Assembly (NCBI GenBank): GCA_023410675.1
Contig: JAEYPM010000048.1
Coordinates: 1-34,601 of the forward strand
From: Bacillota bacterium
Lineage (GTDB): Bacteria; Bacillota; Clostridia; Lachnospirales; Cellulosilyticaceae
DNA: 34,601 bases
Direction of reading: 5' to 3'
Shown here: piece after piece, positions 7,345-16,347 of the stretch
Position numbering within the stretch: the first letter of the stretch is position 1
Layout: each line of letters starts with the position of its first letter
The notes under the pieces: model-generated
Database searches by the model: none
Told to the model about the DNA's origin: nothing
Seen by the model: only the letters and a program-made list of their open reading frames with translations
Translations under genes and position numbers: made by a program

Positions 7345-8580
7345 ATGTTTGTAATATGTAATGAGAAAATGAATAAATACCCAATTAAAATATGGTTAAA
7401 ATCAAAGGAATACTTAGAGGATAGCTGTTTAGAACAAGCCACCAATCTATCTAATTTACCTTTTATTCATAAATGGGTGGCTTTAATGCCAGATACCCAT
7501 ACTGGGAAAGGAATGCCTATAGGGGGAGTTATTGCGACAGATGGTGTGGTGATTCCTCATGCAGTAGGCAGTGATATTGGATGTGGTATGATATTTATGC
7601 AGACCAATATTAGAGCTGATCTTTTAAAAAACACTATGACAGGAAGTGGCACTTTGCTTCAGCTTGTCATAGGAGAAATACTTAGAAATACACCAGTAGG
7701 CAAAGCACATCATAAAAAAATGCAACCTTCTAAGGTGCTTGATGAGGCAACTAAAAATATGGAGAAGTATTTAAAAGTACCAACACTTCTTCCACAAATA
7801 GAAGATGCTTACTATCAAATGGGGACACTGGGGGGTGGAAACCATTTTATAGAACTTCAAGAAGATGAAGAAGGAATGGTTACTATTATGATCCATACAG
7901 GAAGCAGGCATTTGGGGAATAGAATAGGAGATTATTTTGACAATATTGCAATACAGCTCAATAAAAAGTGGTATAGCAGTGTTCCAGAAGAATATAATCT
8001 TGCCTTTTTACCTGTTATGAGTGATGAAGGAAGGCTTTATTTAGAGTATATGAATTTAGCTTTAGATTTTGCAGAAGAAAACAGGGAAGCACTTTTAATG
8101 AGTGCAACGGAAGTCTTGACAAAAAGACTAGAGAAATACTGCAATCTTATACCTGAATATACTGGTAAGATCAATGTCCATCATAATTATGCATCCCTTG
8201 AAATGCATTATGGGAAGAATGTATGGGTACATAGAAAAGGAGCAATCAGTGCCCTTGAAGGAGCGCTTGGTATTATCCCAGGAGCTATGGGTTCTTATAG
8301 CTATATTGTAGAAGGAAAAGGATGTGAAGAAAGCTTTAAATCTTGTTCACATGGAGCAGGAAGAGTACTATCAAGAACTAAGGCAAAAGAGGAGTATTCC
8401 ATTGACAAGGTTATGTCCGATCTTAAAGATCAAGAAGTGATTTTAGGCAAAAATAGCAAAAAGGATGTAGCAGAAGAAAGCCGATTTGCGTACAAAAATA
8501 TAGATGAGGTGATAGCAAATCAATTAGATCTTATAACACCAATTAAAAAGTTAAAGACTATTGGAGTAGTTAAGGGATAA
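7345..8580 (+). CDS. rtcB: RtcB-family RNA ligase (3'-phosphate/2',3'-cyclic phosphate to 5'-OH)
   Basis: 411 aa, the length of bacterial RtcB. RtcB ligates 2',3'-cyclic phosphate or 3'-phosphate RNA ends to 5'-OH ends using GTP and Mn2+. The active site is complete: DTHTGKG (Asp50), GSDIGCGM (metal ligand Cys80), GGGNHFIE (His167), HTGSRHLGN (His184), VHHNY (His280) and SCSHGAGR (guanylylated His336). These positions line up within 1-2 residues with E. coli RtcB Cys78/His168/His185/His281/His337. A GAGGG lies upstream of the ATG. The gene is divergent from the WYL-WYL-ncRNA-DUF2828 unit, which marks an RNA-repair locus. No rtcA cyclase or archease gene is nearby. No terminator is visible after the stop. 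Confidence 0.96.
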   Translation: MFVICNEKMNKYPIKIWLKSKEYLEDSCLEQATNLSNLPFIHKWVALMPDTHTGKGMPIGGVIATDGVVIPHAVGSDIGCGMIFMQTNIRADLLKNTMTGSGTLLQLVIGEILRNTPVGKAHHKKMQPSKVLDEATKNMEKYLKVPTLLPQIEDAYYQMGTLGGGNHFIELQEDEEGMVTIMIHTGSRHLGNRIGDYFDNIAIQLNKKWYSSVPEEYNLAFLPVMSDEGRLYLEYMNLALDFAEENREALLMSATEVLTKRLEKYCNLIPEYTGKINVHHNYASLEMHYGKNVWVHRKGAISALEGALGIIPGAMGSYSYIVEGKGCEESFKSCSHGAGRVLSRTKAKEEYSIDKVMSDLKDQEVILGKNSKKDVAEESRFAYKNIDEVIANQLDLITPIKKLKTIGVVKG

Positions 8581-8588
8581 GGTAAGTG

Positions 8589-8617
8589 TTGAAAATAGAC
8601 AGATTAATATGTATAAT
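8589..8617 (+). promoter_or_regulatory. Sigma-A promoter of the gene at 8650
   Basis: TTGAAA (8589-8594), a 17-bp spacer and a perfect TATAAT (8612-8617) lie about 33 bp before the ATG at 8650. This shows the membrane-protein gene need not depend on rtcB transcription. Confidence 0.75.
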
Positions 8618-8649
8618 TAAAATAGTATATTATTATTTTAGGGGGCACT

Positions 8650-9492
8650 ATGAAAAAACAATATTTTTATAGAAAACATATTAGGATAATGCACAAGGGG
8701 ATACCTATATTTTTTGGAATTTTAGCAGCTTTGATTTTTATAGGATCTATTTTTGAGGCAGTTCATTTAGCACAAGGGGATACATTTTTTACTATACTAA
8801 TCATTACTATAGGAGTAATAATATCCCTTCTGCTTTTATCGCCAGCAGCATTTGCATGGTTTTTCTTTGGAAGGTTTACGAAGATATCTGTTACATTAAC
8901 AGATGATGAAATTATTTATAAAAATGTTAATGGGGAGACGAGAATACCTATAGGAGAAATTCAAAGACTAGAATTTCCTTCTATACAGTATGCAGGAGGC
9001 TGGATAACCATTATATCTTCTAGAGAAACTATTCGATTAACTGTTGTGCTAGAAAACATAGGAGATTTTGTGAAAAACTTAAAGGAGCTTCTTGATCAAA
9101 GAGGAGCACAACATACCTATAATAGAAATGCAATGTTCTCATTTTATAAAACATCAGCGTATTCAGATCAAAGCTGGGAAAGGTTATACGAAATATTTCT
9201 TAAGATGAGTGTACTGGGCATAGTTCTTGCTATCCTTAGTGTGTTTGCTGGCATAAAATTAGGGAAAATAATGATTATACATTGGCTAGTCATAGGGGCA
9301 TTAGTTTTTCCGCTTATGGCATTTTGTATGGGTGAACTAATTCTGGCATTAAGCGTAGGAAAACAGGCTGATGAAGAACGTTTTGAAGTTAAGCCAAGAG
9401 ATAAAATCTATGAAAAAAAGATTTATACGCTTTGCTTTGTCATTTGTTTCCTAATATTTCTTCTCTTCTCCATAGCATTATGTATGTTATAA
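8650..9492 (+). CDS. Unknown membrane protein with PH-like domain between two pairs of membrane spans
   Basis: 280 aa. Two membrane spans (about residues 17-37 and 45-75) are followed by a soluble stretch (~80-165) rich in beta strands. The latter includes ISVTLTDDEIIYKNVNGETRIPIGEIQRLEF, the pattern of a bacterial PH-like or YcxB-like fold. Two pairs of further spans follow (~180-230 and ~255-280). RBS GGGGG is present upstream of the ATG. It stands alone, with its own promoter before it and another after it. Function is unknown; I would call it a PH-domain-like membrane protein at most. Confidence 0.65.
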   Translation: MKKQYFYRKHIRIMHKGIPIFFGILAALIFIGSIFEAVHLAQGDTFFTILIITIGVIISLLLLSPAAFAWFFFGRFTKISVTLTDDEIIYKNVNGETRIPIGEIQRLEFPSIQYAGGWITIISSRETIRLTVVLENIGDFVKNLKELLDQRGAQHTYNRNAMFSFYKTSAYSDQSWERLYEIFLKMSVLGIVLAILSVFAGIKLGKIMIIHWLVIGALVFPLMAFCMGELILALSVGKQADEERFEVKPRDKIYEKKIYTLCFVICFLIFLLFSIALCML

Positions 9493-9551
9493 GTAATATT
9501 ATAGAATAATCTGTAGTAAAATTTAATATTCAAAATATAAGTTCTATAGTA

Positions 9552-9580
9552 TTGATTTAGTAATAGTGGCACTTTATAAT
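9552..9580 (+). promoter_or_regulatory. Sigma-A promoter of the acyl-CoA synthetase gene
   Basis: TTGATT (9552-9557), a 17-bp spacer and TATAAT (9575-9580) lie 47 bp before the start codon at 9628. Confidence 0.7.
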
Positions 9581-9627
9581 AGAAGTTAGTATTTTTTACT
9601 TGTAACTCGTATGGAAGGGGAAAAGAA

Positions 9628-11262
9628 ATGCCGATTACCGAATTTTTAACACGTAATGCCAACGAATATGGACAAGAAATATGTCTGACTGAAATTAATT
9701 TAGACCTTCAAGAAAGTCACAATGTTATATGGCGTGAATATGAGCTGATTGAAAACAATCCAGCAGGTGAATACAGACGTGACATGACCTGGCGTGTATT
9801 TGACGAAAAAGCAAATCGCATGGCTAATTTGCTTTTAAAAAGAGGAATTAATAAGGGAGATAAAGTAGCTATTCTCATGATGAACTGTCTCGAGTGGCTA
9901 CCTATTTATTTTGGTATATTAAAGTCTGGTGCTATTGCAGTACCCCTTAATTTTCGTTATTCCGCTGAAGAAATAAAGTATTGTTTGAATTTAGCAGATA
10001 CCACTGCTTTAATCTTTGGACCAGAATTCATTGGAAGAATGGAAACTATTTATGATCAAATACCCAATGTAAAAATATTATTTTATGCAGGTGAAGGACG
10101 TCCAAGCTTTGCAGAAAGTTATGATCGCCTTACTGCAAACTGCTCTTCTGAGGATCCAAATATTAAGATAACAGATGAAGATGATGCAGCAATTTACTTT
10201 TCTTCAGGAACTACAGGTTTCCCAAAAGCAATATTACATAATCATAGAAGTCTCATGTCTTCTTGCTATACTGAAAATAAACATCATGGACAAACCCATG
10301 AAGATAATTTCTTATGTATTCCACCACTTTACCATACAGGGGCAAAAATGCATTGGTTTGGTAGTTTAGTCGTTGGAGGCAAAGCAGTACTCCTTAGAGG
10401 AATTAAACCAGAATGGATTCTAAGAACAGTATCAGAGGAAAAAATTTCGATTGTATGGCTATTAGTTCCATGGGCACAAGATATCTTAGATGCGATTGAA
10501 AGAGGCGATGTGAAGCTAGGAGATTATGATCTTTCAAGCTGGAGACTTATGCATATAGGTGCTCAGCCAGTTCCACCGAGTTTGATTCATCGCTGGAAAA
10601 AATATTTTCCACATCATGAATATGATACAAACTATGGACTTAGCGAATCTATTGGACCAGGATGTGTGCACTTAGGTGTAGAAAATATACATAAGGTTGG
10701 AGCCATAGGTATACCAGGATATGAATGGGAAACAAAAATTGTTGATGAAAATGGCTTTCCTGTTAAGCAGGGAGAAGTTGGCGAGTTAGCCGTTAAGGGT
10801 GCAGGTGTCATGAAATGTTATTATAATGACCCTAAAGCAACAGAAGCTGTACTTAAAGACGGATGGCTTCTTACTGGAGATATGGCAAAGATGGACGAGG
10901 ATGGGTTCATTTATCTAGTAGACCGCAAAAAAGACGTTATTATTACGGGTGGAGAAAATATATATCCAGTACAAATTGAAGACTTCCTTCGTGCACATGA
11001 GGCAATCAAAGATGTAGCAGTTATTGGACTTTCAGATAGCCGTTTAGGAGAAATTGCAGCAGCTATTATTGAATTAAAGCCAGGCTTTTCATGCACTGAA
11101 AAAGATATAGAAGCATTTTGCGGATCAATGCCTCGTTATAAGAGACCAAAGAAAGTTATTTTTGATACAGTTCCGCGTAATCCTACAGGTAAAATAGAAA
11201 AGCCAAAGCTTAGAGAAAAATATGGCACAGTACAGTTAGTTGCAGCACAAACAGAAAGATAA
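9628..11262 (+). CDS. AMP-dependent acyl-CoA synthetase/ligase (ANL superfamily)
   Basis: 544 aa, typical length. It activates a carboxylate with ATP to an acyl-adenylate and transfers it to CoA. Visible ANL core motifs: A3 YFSSGTTGFPK near 190, A5 YGLSES near 339, A7 TGDMA near 418, A8 VDRKKDVIITGGENIYP near 432, and the A10 lysine in PTGKIEK near 524. Overall it resembles medium/long-chain fatty-acyl-CoA ligases; the substrate is not deducible. AAGGGG lies upstream of the ATG, and the gene has its own promoter and a downstream hairpin, so it is probably monocistronic. No beta-oxidation or polyketide genes are adjacent. Codon use looks slightly less AT-biased in places than its neighbours. 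Confidence 0.9.
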   Translation: MPITEFLTRNANEYGQEICLTEINLDLQESHNVIWREYELIENNPAGEYRRDMTWRVFDEKANRMANLLLKRGINKGDKVAILMMNCLEWLPIYFGILKSGAIAVPLNFRYSAEEIKYCLNLADTTALIFGPEFIGRMETIYDQIPNVKILFYAGEGRPSFAESYDRLTANCSSEDPNIKITDEDDAAIYFSSGTTGFPKAILHNHRSLMSSCYTENKHHGQTHEDNFLCIPPLYHTGAKMHWFGSLVVGGKAVLLRGIKPEWILRTVSEEKISIVWLLVPWAQDILDAIERGDVKLGDYDLSSWRLMHIGAQPVPPSLIHRWKKYFPHHEYDTNYGLSESIGPGCVHLGVENIHKVGAIGIPGYEWETKIVDENGFPVKQGEVGELAVKGAGVMKCYYNDPKATEAVLKDGWLLTGDMAKMDEDGFIYLVDRKKDVIITGGENIYPVQIEDFLRAHEAIKDVAVIGLSDSRLGEIAAAIIELKPGFSCTEKDIEAFCGSMPRYKRPKKVIFDTVPRNPTGKIEKPKLREKYGTVQLVAAQTER

Positions 11263-11300
11263 TGATTATCAGTTAAAAAACAATTAGAACATTAAAATAA

Positions 11301-11332
11301 GGCCTTATTAGAGACACAGCATCTATGAGGCC
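11301..11332 (+). terminator. Hairpin terminator after the acyl-CoA synthetase gene
   Basis: GGCCTTAT pairs with ATGAGGCC (one G-U), continued by TAGA/TCTA across a bulge, with a loop around GACACAGCA. The trailing AAATTATTTC is a poor U tract, so termination may be partial. Confidence 0.5.
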
Positions 11333-11357
11333 TAAATTATTTCAATAAATGGTAAAA

Positions 11358-11395
11358 ATATATAAATAAAGCAAGAATATATAAATAAAGCAAGA
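11358..11395. repeat. 19-bp tandem repeat, two perfect copies
   Basis: The unit ATATATAAATAAAGCAAGA occurs at 11358-11376 and 11377-11395, followed by a decayed third copy (AGATATTAATAAAGTAAG). It lies in the gap before the Cof-type phosphatase gene. No protein or known element is implied. Confidence 0.7.
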
Positions 11396-11476
11396 AGATA
11401 TTAATAAAGTAAGTTGAAGCATCAAAGTGACTCACTTAGACAAAGGAGTAAGTTAGGAGGAGAGAAAGGGATTTAT

Positions 11477-12304
11477 ATGAGAACTCTTTATGTAACAGAT
11501 TTAGATGGGACATTATTAAATAAGAAGCACCGAGTTACGCAAAGGAGTGCAAATATTATTAATGAGCTCGTGGAAAAGGGGATGATGTTTACCTATGCTA
11601 CTGCAAGATCATTATCATCTGCTTCTGTAGTGACAAAGGGACTGGCAATTAAAATACCAGTTATCACATATAATGGGACATTTATCACTCATCCATTGAC
11701 AAACCAAATTTTATCCTCGCTTTCATTTGTACCAGAAGAATCTGAGGAAGTTATTCATTTCTTGGAAGAACATAGTATTAGTCCATTAGTCTATGCTTAT
11801 ATTAATCGTAGGGAACAAGTATCATGGGTTACAAGTAGAGAAAATCAAGGGATAAAACACTACTTAAGCTTACGCAAACAAGATAAAAGATTACGCCCTG
11901 TAAAGAATAAAGAAGAATTATTTTTAGGAAATATCTTTCATTTTACTTGTATAGGTGAAAAAGAAGAATTGATGCCAGTGTATCAGTTTTTTTCAAAAGA
12001 TGATAGGTATCATTGTATTATCTTCCAAGAATTGTATCGTAGTGAGTATTGGTGCGAAATTATGCCGAAGCAAGCAACAAAAAAAGAGGCAATAATAAAA
12101 CTAAAAGATTTGTGTGGCTGTAACAAGGTTATCTCTTTTGGAGATTCCATGAATGACATTCCTATGTTTGAAATATCAGATGAGCGTTATGCAGTGGCAA
12201 ATGCTGTGGAGGAACTAAAAGGACTAGCCACTGGGGTGATCGGAAGTAATGAAGAAGATGGCGTAGCAAAATGGCTTAAAGAAGGATTTTATAAGCGTCA
12301 GTAA
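11477..12304 (+). CDS. Cof-type HAD hydrolase
   Basis: 275 aa from the ATG at 11477, which has AAAGGG 6 nt upstream; a longer frame from 11414 would put 21 extra residues before the catalytic motif. Cof-subfamily (HAD IIB) enzymes dephosphorylate sugar phosphates, flavin or vitamin intermediates. Seen: motif I VTDLDGTLL at residues 6-14 (nucleophile Asp8, Asp10), motif II TYATARS, and motif IV FGDSMNDIPMF with the typical SMND. The C2-type cap occupies the middle. It is followed 44 bp later by the YczE-like gene and may be co-transcribed with it, since no terminator separates them. Confidence 0.87.
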   Translation: MRTLYVTDLDGTLLNKKHRVTQRSANIINELVEKGMMFTYATARSLSSASVVTKGLAIKIPVITYNGTFITHPLTNQILSSLSFVPEESEEVIHFLEEHSISPLVYAYINRREQVSWVTSRENQGIKHYLSLRKQDKRLRPVKNKEELFLGNIFHFTCIGEKEELMPVYQFFSKDDRYHCIIFQELYRSEYWCEIMPKQATKKEAIIKLKDLCGCNKVISFGDSMNDIPMFEISDERYAVANAVEELKGLATGVIGSNEEDGVAKWLKEGFYKRQ

Positions 12305-12348
12305 GCAGTAACAACTAGTTTTAAGACAAAATAAGAGGAGACATAATA

Positions 12349-12975
12349 ATGAGTGAGAAAAAAAGAAGAGTGATAATGACAATTTTGGGAGTTTTAATAG
12401 CAGGATTTTGCGTGGGAATGTTTAATTTTTCAACCTTTGGAATGGATCCATTTCAGGTATTTGCCCATGGTATTTGGATGCATTTGCCTTTAGGGTTTGG
12501 AACTTTTTATATGATTCTTAATTTGATAATGCTTATTTTTATTTTCTTTATTGATAGGAAAAAAATTGGTCTTGGTACAGTTATTAATATTTTTTTATTA
12601 GGATATGTTGTGGAATTTTCATCTTGGTTGTTTCAAATGAATTTCCCTAGTCCAACCATGATAACGAGAATTATTTTTCTAATTGTTGGGCTTATTATCT
12701 TATGTTTTGGATCTTCTTTATATTTTGTGGGAGATTTAGGTGTATCAACATACGATGCCGTTGCAATCATTTTATCGGAAAAAAAGGTAGCAAAATTTCA
12801 ATACTGTAGAATTGCTTCAGATCTTATTTGTACGATTATAGGATTTATGCTCGGAGCTACTGTAGGGATAGGAACTTTTGTAACTGCATTTTTTATGGGG
12901 CCAATTATTGCTTTTTTTAATAGGAAAATATCCATTCCACTACGTTATGGTAAAAATCATGATATAAGCGGATAA
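12349..12975 (+). CDS. YczE/YyaS/YitT-family integral membrane protein
   Basis: 208 aa with five to six membrane spans. The N-terminal span carries the family-like pattern GFCVGMFNFSTFGMDPFQVF (Gly-Met-Asp-Pro), repeated weakly later as VGDLGVSTYDA. This two-fold pattern is typical of YczE/YitT membrane proteins. Members are of unknown function; some are proposed transporters or sit beside biosynthesis regulators. AGAGGAG lies before the ATG. A strong terminator follows. Confidence 0.8.
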   Translation: MSEKKRRVIMTILGVLIAGFCVGMFNFSTFGMDPFQVFAHGIWMHLPLGFGTFYMILNLIMLIFIFFIDRKKIGLGTVINIFLLGYVVEFSSWLFQMNFPSPTMITRIIFLIVGLIILCFGSSLYFVGDLGVSTYDAVAIILSEKKVAKFQYCRIASDLICTIIGFMLGATVGIGTFVTAFFMGPIIAFFNRKISIPLRYGKNHDISG

Positions 12976-13016
12976 TGTAACGATTAACATATATGATCTT
13001 ACGAGAATGAATGAGA

Positions 13017-13057
13017 AAGGAAAACGGTATACTTTGAACGTTTCCTTCCTTTTTTTA
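13017..13057 (+). terminator. Rho-independent terminator
   Basis: AAGGAAAACG (13017-13026) pairs with CGTTTCCTT (13039-13047) with one bulged A, and a run of seven T follows. It closes the Cof/YczE unit. Confidence 0.85.
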
Positions 13058-13169
13058 TCTAACAAAATCGATTCAAGATGATAGATAATAGGCATCAATG
13101 GATATACTGTGGTAGAAAAGTTTTATGAAAAAGATCAAGCTTAAAAATAAAGTTTTATTTGAAGATTTG

Positions 13170-13178
13170 TGATATAAT
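13170..13178 (+). promoter_or_regulatory. Extended -10 promoter of the GGDEF-EAL gene
   Basis: TGATATAAT is a perfect TATAAT with the extended TG. No good -35 box is seen, as is common for extended -10 promoters. The predicted start near 13185 leaves a leader of about 80 nt before the coding start. Confidence 0.6.
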
Positions 13179-13266
13179 ATAAAATAAAAATATAAAAAAT
13201 AAATTAAAATGAGAGAAGTAACACTGGGATACATAAATAGATAAAAAGCACTATGGGGGGATGAGA

Positions 13267-16200
13267 ATGCTAAGAGCATTTATTTCAATAACATTTTTCG
13301 TGTTTTTTTCGGTATATTTGTTTCTTGGAATATGTAGTGTTAGCATTAATGTTAAAGCACTGTTAAATCGTGTATTTTTATTTGTATGTATTGGATTTTC
13401 TGTTTGGACAATTTCTTTTGCATTAGCAAACTCATCTCAAACGTCTGAAGGTGCATTGCTTTGGAGAAGAGCTTCAGCAGTTGGCTGGGGTATTGTGTAC
13501 AGTGTCATGCTTCATTTTGTCCTTGTTTTGACAGAGAAAACGAAACTATTAAAAACGAAATGGATCTATGGTGTACTTTATATTCCTGCAATACTTAATA
13601 TTTTTCTTTTTGGTATTTGTAATGAGATTGCACACAACCAGTATCAGAGAGTGATTAAGACAGTAGCAGGGTGGGCATTTGTTCCCAATAATACTGTTTG
13701 GGATACATACTTTAATATTTATTATATAGGTTGTTCACTTATAATATTCGGACTACTTTTTCATTGGGGAAAAAATACAAAGGATATTAAAAAGAAAAAA
13801 AATGCAAATTATTTACTTGGATCATTAGTGATTGCACTTGCCCTTGGAAGTATTACGGATAGTTTTATTAACAGATTTTTTGAAGTTAAGATTCCTTCAT
13901 TAGCACCCATTGTCATCATGATTCCAATGGCAACGATAATGTTTATTATTAAAAAGTATGGATTGATGTATCCCTATGGTAAAAAGACATTTATGGATGA
14001 AAATATTATTTTAGATGATAAAAACCGCTTTGTTTTTTATAAATACATATCTTCAATGTTTTATATAGGGAGTATGCTTAATTTGCTCCATTACTTTTTA
14101 TATCCTTCCCAATTAAACATTGTTATTTTGTTCAGTACAGTCTTAATAGGAATCGGAGCAGCTATTTTCTTCATACCTTTATTGTCCTTTGAAAGAAATA
14201 TTCAAGATAGTATACTCTCAATAACTATTGCACTTTCCATTCCAATCATTTTACTAAGATTTTTAGATAACTATGCGAGTAATATTGTCTGGCCAATTCC
14301 GATTATTTTTATGATCGTTATGGCAGTGTTTAATAAAAAACGTACACTATTTATTATAGCTTTTGCTGGATTATTCACTACAATTGTCTCATGGATTAGA
14401 ATCCCACAACTGACTACCTATGTTACAGGTGTTGATTATGTTTCTAGAATTGTACTTTATGGGATGGGCTTCATTCTTACTGCTTATGTAAACAAAGTGT
14501 ATATTGCTAGGATTAAAGAAAATAAAGAGCAATTTAGATTTCAAAAAATGGTCTCAGAGATTTCTACAGACTTTATTACAGTAACAGAGTCCAATTTTAA
14601 TGATAAAGTAGAAGAAATGCTTAAAAGAAGTGGTGAGTATTTTCATTCTGATAGAAGTCATCTTTATATGTTTTCTGATAACTATAATACCGTTCAGAAA
14701 GTTAATGAGTGGTATAAAGACAAAATTAAACATAAATTAGTGACATATGAAGAAATAGCAGTAAGCCAATACAAATGGTGGCTCGATCAAATGAGAGCAA
14801 ATCAAACACTTTTTATATTAAGCAGTAAAGATTTGCCTCAAGAAGCAAAAGAAGAGCAAGAATTTTTAAAGCTGAAAGGAATTTCATCAGCACTTGTTGT
14901 CCCTGTAGCTAATAAGGAAAAAGTAATTGGATTAATAGCTTTTGATGGGGTTAAAGAGAAAAAAAGTTTAAGTGAAATGGATAGAGAGCAGCTTAAAGTA
15001 TTAGCCAATACCTTAGCTGATGCAATCTCTAAGGTAGAAGCTGAAAGAGAAATTAATTACCTTGCATATAATGATGTTTTAACTGGACTTCCAAATAGAG
15101 CATTTTTTAAGCATTCTTTAGAAAATGAGATTAATTTAATAAAACATACATCAAAGACTATCGGTGTCATGCTCATTGATTTAGATGGTTTTAAAGAAGT
15201 CAATGATACAATGGGGCATGATTGTGGAGATTATGTTCTTATACAAGTTGCAAAAAGACTATCTCAAGCGACTAAAGGGATAGGTTTTGTTGCAAGATTT
15301 GGTGGGGATGAATTTCTAATCATGCTAGCTGAGACAAATAATAAGGATGATGTTGTAGCTTCTGTTGATAATATTATGAGTGTTTTTAAAGAACCTATTA
15401 TTGCACAAAACCAAGAGTTTTTTTTAACAGCAAGTGGAGGTATAGCATTATTCCCAACAGATGGAGAAACTGTAGAGGTACTGATAAAAAATGCAGATTT
15501 AGCCATGTATTCATCAAAAGCTAAAGGGAAAAATCAATATTGTTTATGTTCGCCCGAGATGAAGGAAGAAGTCCTTAGTAAAATGAAGTTAACCAATAGT
15601 CTATATAGGGCTCTTGAAAATAATGAATTTGAACTGTATTATCAGCCGCAAATTAATATTCAAAGTAAAGAGATTATAGGAATAGAAGCACTGATTCGTT
15701 GGAACCATCCAACGCTTGGGAAATTGCTGCCAGCTGTGTTCATCCCTTTAGCAGAGCAGGCAGGTCTGATTACATCAATTGGCACATGGGTCATAAAGAC
15801 TGCATGTGAGCAAAATAAAAAGTGGCAATGTATGGGTCTAAAGCCAGTACGTATTGCGGTCAATATTTCGATGGATCAGTTTCGTGGGAATTTGGTACAG
15901 GTAGTCAAGGAGACTTTGAAAGATACTGAGCTTGATGCAAGATACCTTGAGCTAGAAATTATGGAAGGCGTAGTGATGAAAGAAGGAAGCCTTATTATTA
16001 ATACACTCCGCGAACTCAGAAATCTTGGTGTTGAAATCTCTATAGATGATTTTGGTATGGCTTATTCTTCACTAAGCAGACTCAAAGACCTACCAGTAAA
16101 CAGACTCAAAATAGATATGTTCTTTGTTCAAGGCATTTTACCAAATAGTAAAGATAATTCTATCATTGAAGTAATGATTCATTTGGCTAAGAGTTTAGAC

Positions 16201-16347
16201 CTTAAAGTGACTGCAGAAGGCGTTGAAACTGAATGTCAACTTGAGTTTCTAGCTGAAAAAAATTGCGATGATATTCAAGGCTACTATTACTATAAACCAA
16301 TGCCAAAAGAAGAGATTGAATTAATATTTAAGGAGCGTATGTTATGA
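13267..16347 (+). CDS. Membrane-bound cyclic-di-GMP protein: 7TM-like sensor, GAF, GGDEF and EAL
   Basis: About 1026 aa. Residues 1-235 hold seven or more membrane spans of the histidine-kinase N-terminal 7TM type; a second block of spans lies at ~265-415. A GAF-like domain follows (~430-590), then GGDEF (~605-765) and EAL (~780-1020). The GGDEF site is intact (ARFGGDEFLI near 677) with the substrate-binding LIDLDGFKEVND, but no RxxD inhibitory site precedes it. The EAL site is also intact: EALIRW, NISMDQF, LELEIMEG, DDFGMAYSS, LKIDM, AEGVET and QGYYY. The protein could therefore both make and degrade c-di-GMP; balance is set by the sensor. The start ATG 13267 lies 6 nt after GGGGGG; the ATG at 13261 is too close. 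The last 4 nt (ATGA) overlap the next gene. Confidence 0.92.
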   Translation: MLRAFISITFFVFFSVYLFLGICSVSINVKALLNRVFLFVCIGFSVWTISFALANSSQTSEGALLWRRASAVGWGIVYSVMLHFVLVLTEKTKLLKTKWIYGVLYIPAILNIFLFGICNEIAHNQYQRVIKTVAGWAFVPNNTVWDTYFNIYYIGCSLIIFGLLFHWGKNTKDIKKKKNANYLLGSLVIALALGSITDSFINRFFEVKIPSLAPIVIMIPMATIMFIIKKYGLMYPYGKKTFMDENIILDDKNRFVFYKYISSMFYIGSMLNLLHYFLYPSQLNIVILFSTVLIGIGAAIFFIPLLSFERNIQDSILSITIALSIPIILLRFLDNYASNIVWPIPIIFMIVMAVFNKKRTLFIIAFAGLFTTIVSWIRIPQLTTYVTGVDYVSRIVLYGMGFILTAYVNKVYIARIKENKEQFRFQKMVSEISTDFITVTESNFNDKVEEMLKRSGEYFHSDRSHLYMFSDNYNTVQKVNEWYKDKIKHKLVTYEEIAVSQYKWWLDQMRANQTLFILSSKDLPQEAKEEQEFLKLKGISSALVVPVANKEKVIGLIAFDGVKEKKSLSEMDREQLKVLANTLADAISKVEAEREINYLAYNDVLTGLPNRAFFKHSLENEINLIKHTSKTIGVMLIDLDGFKEVNDTMGHDCGDYVLIQVAKRLSQATKGIGFVARFGGDEFLIMLAETNNKDDVVASVDNIMSVFKEPIIAQNQEFFLTASGGIALFPTDGETVEVLIKNADLAMYSSKAKGKNQYCLCSPEMKEEVLSKMKLTNSLYRALENNEFELYYQPQINIQSKEIIGIEALIRWNHPTLGKLLPAVFIPLAEQAGLITSIGTWVIKTACEQNKKWQCMGLKPVRIAVNISMDQFRGNLVQVVKETLKDTELDARYLELEIMEGVVMKEGSLIINTLRELRNLGVEISIDDFGMAYSSLSRLKDLPVNRLKIDMFFVQGILPNSKDNSIIEVMIHLAKSLDLKVTAEGVETECQLEFLAEKNCDDIQGYYYYKPMPKEEIELIFKERML

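Noticed and set aside
13073..13279. 68-aa minus-strand frame before the GGDEF-EAL gene
   Set aside because: Covers the promoter and leader of that gene; low-complexity Phe/Leu/Ser composition.
15264..15506. Minus-strand frame within the GGDEF domain
   Set aside because: Antisense shadow of the conserved GGDEF coding sequence.
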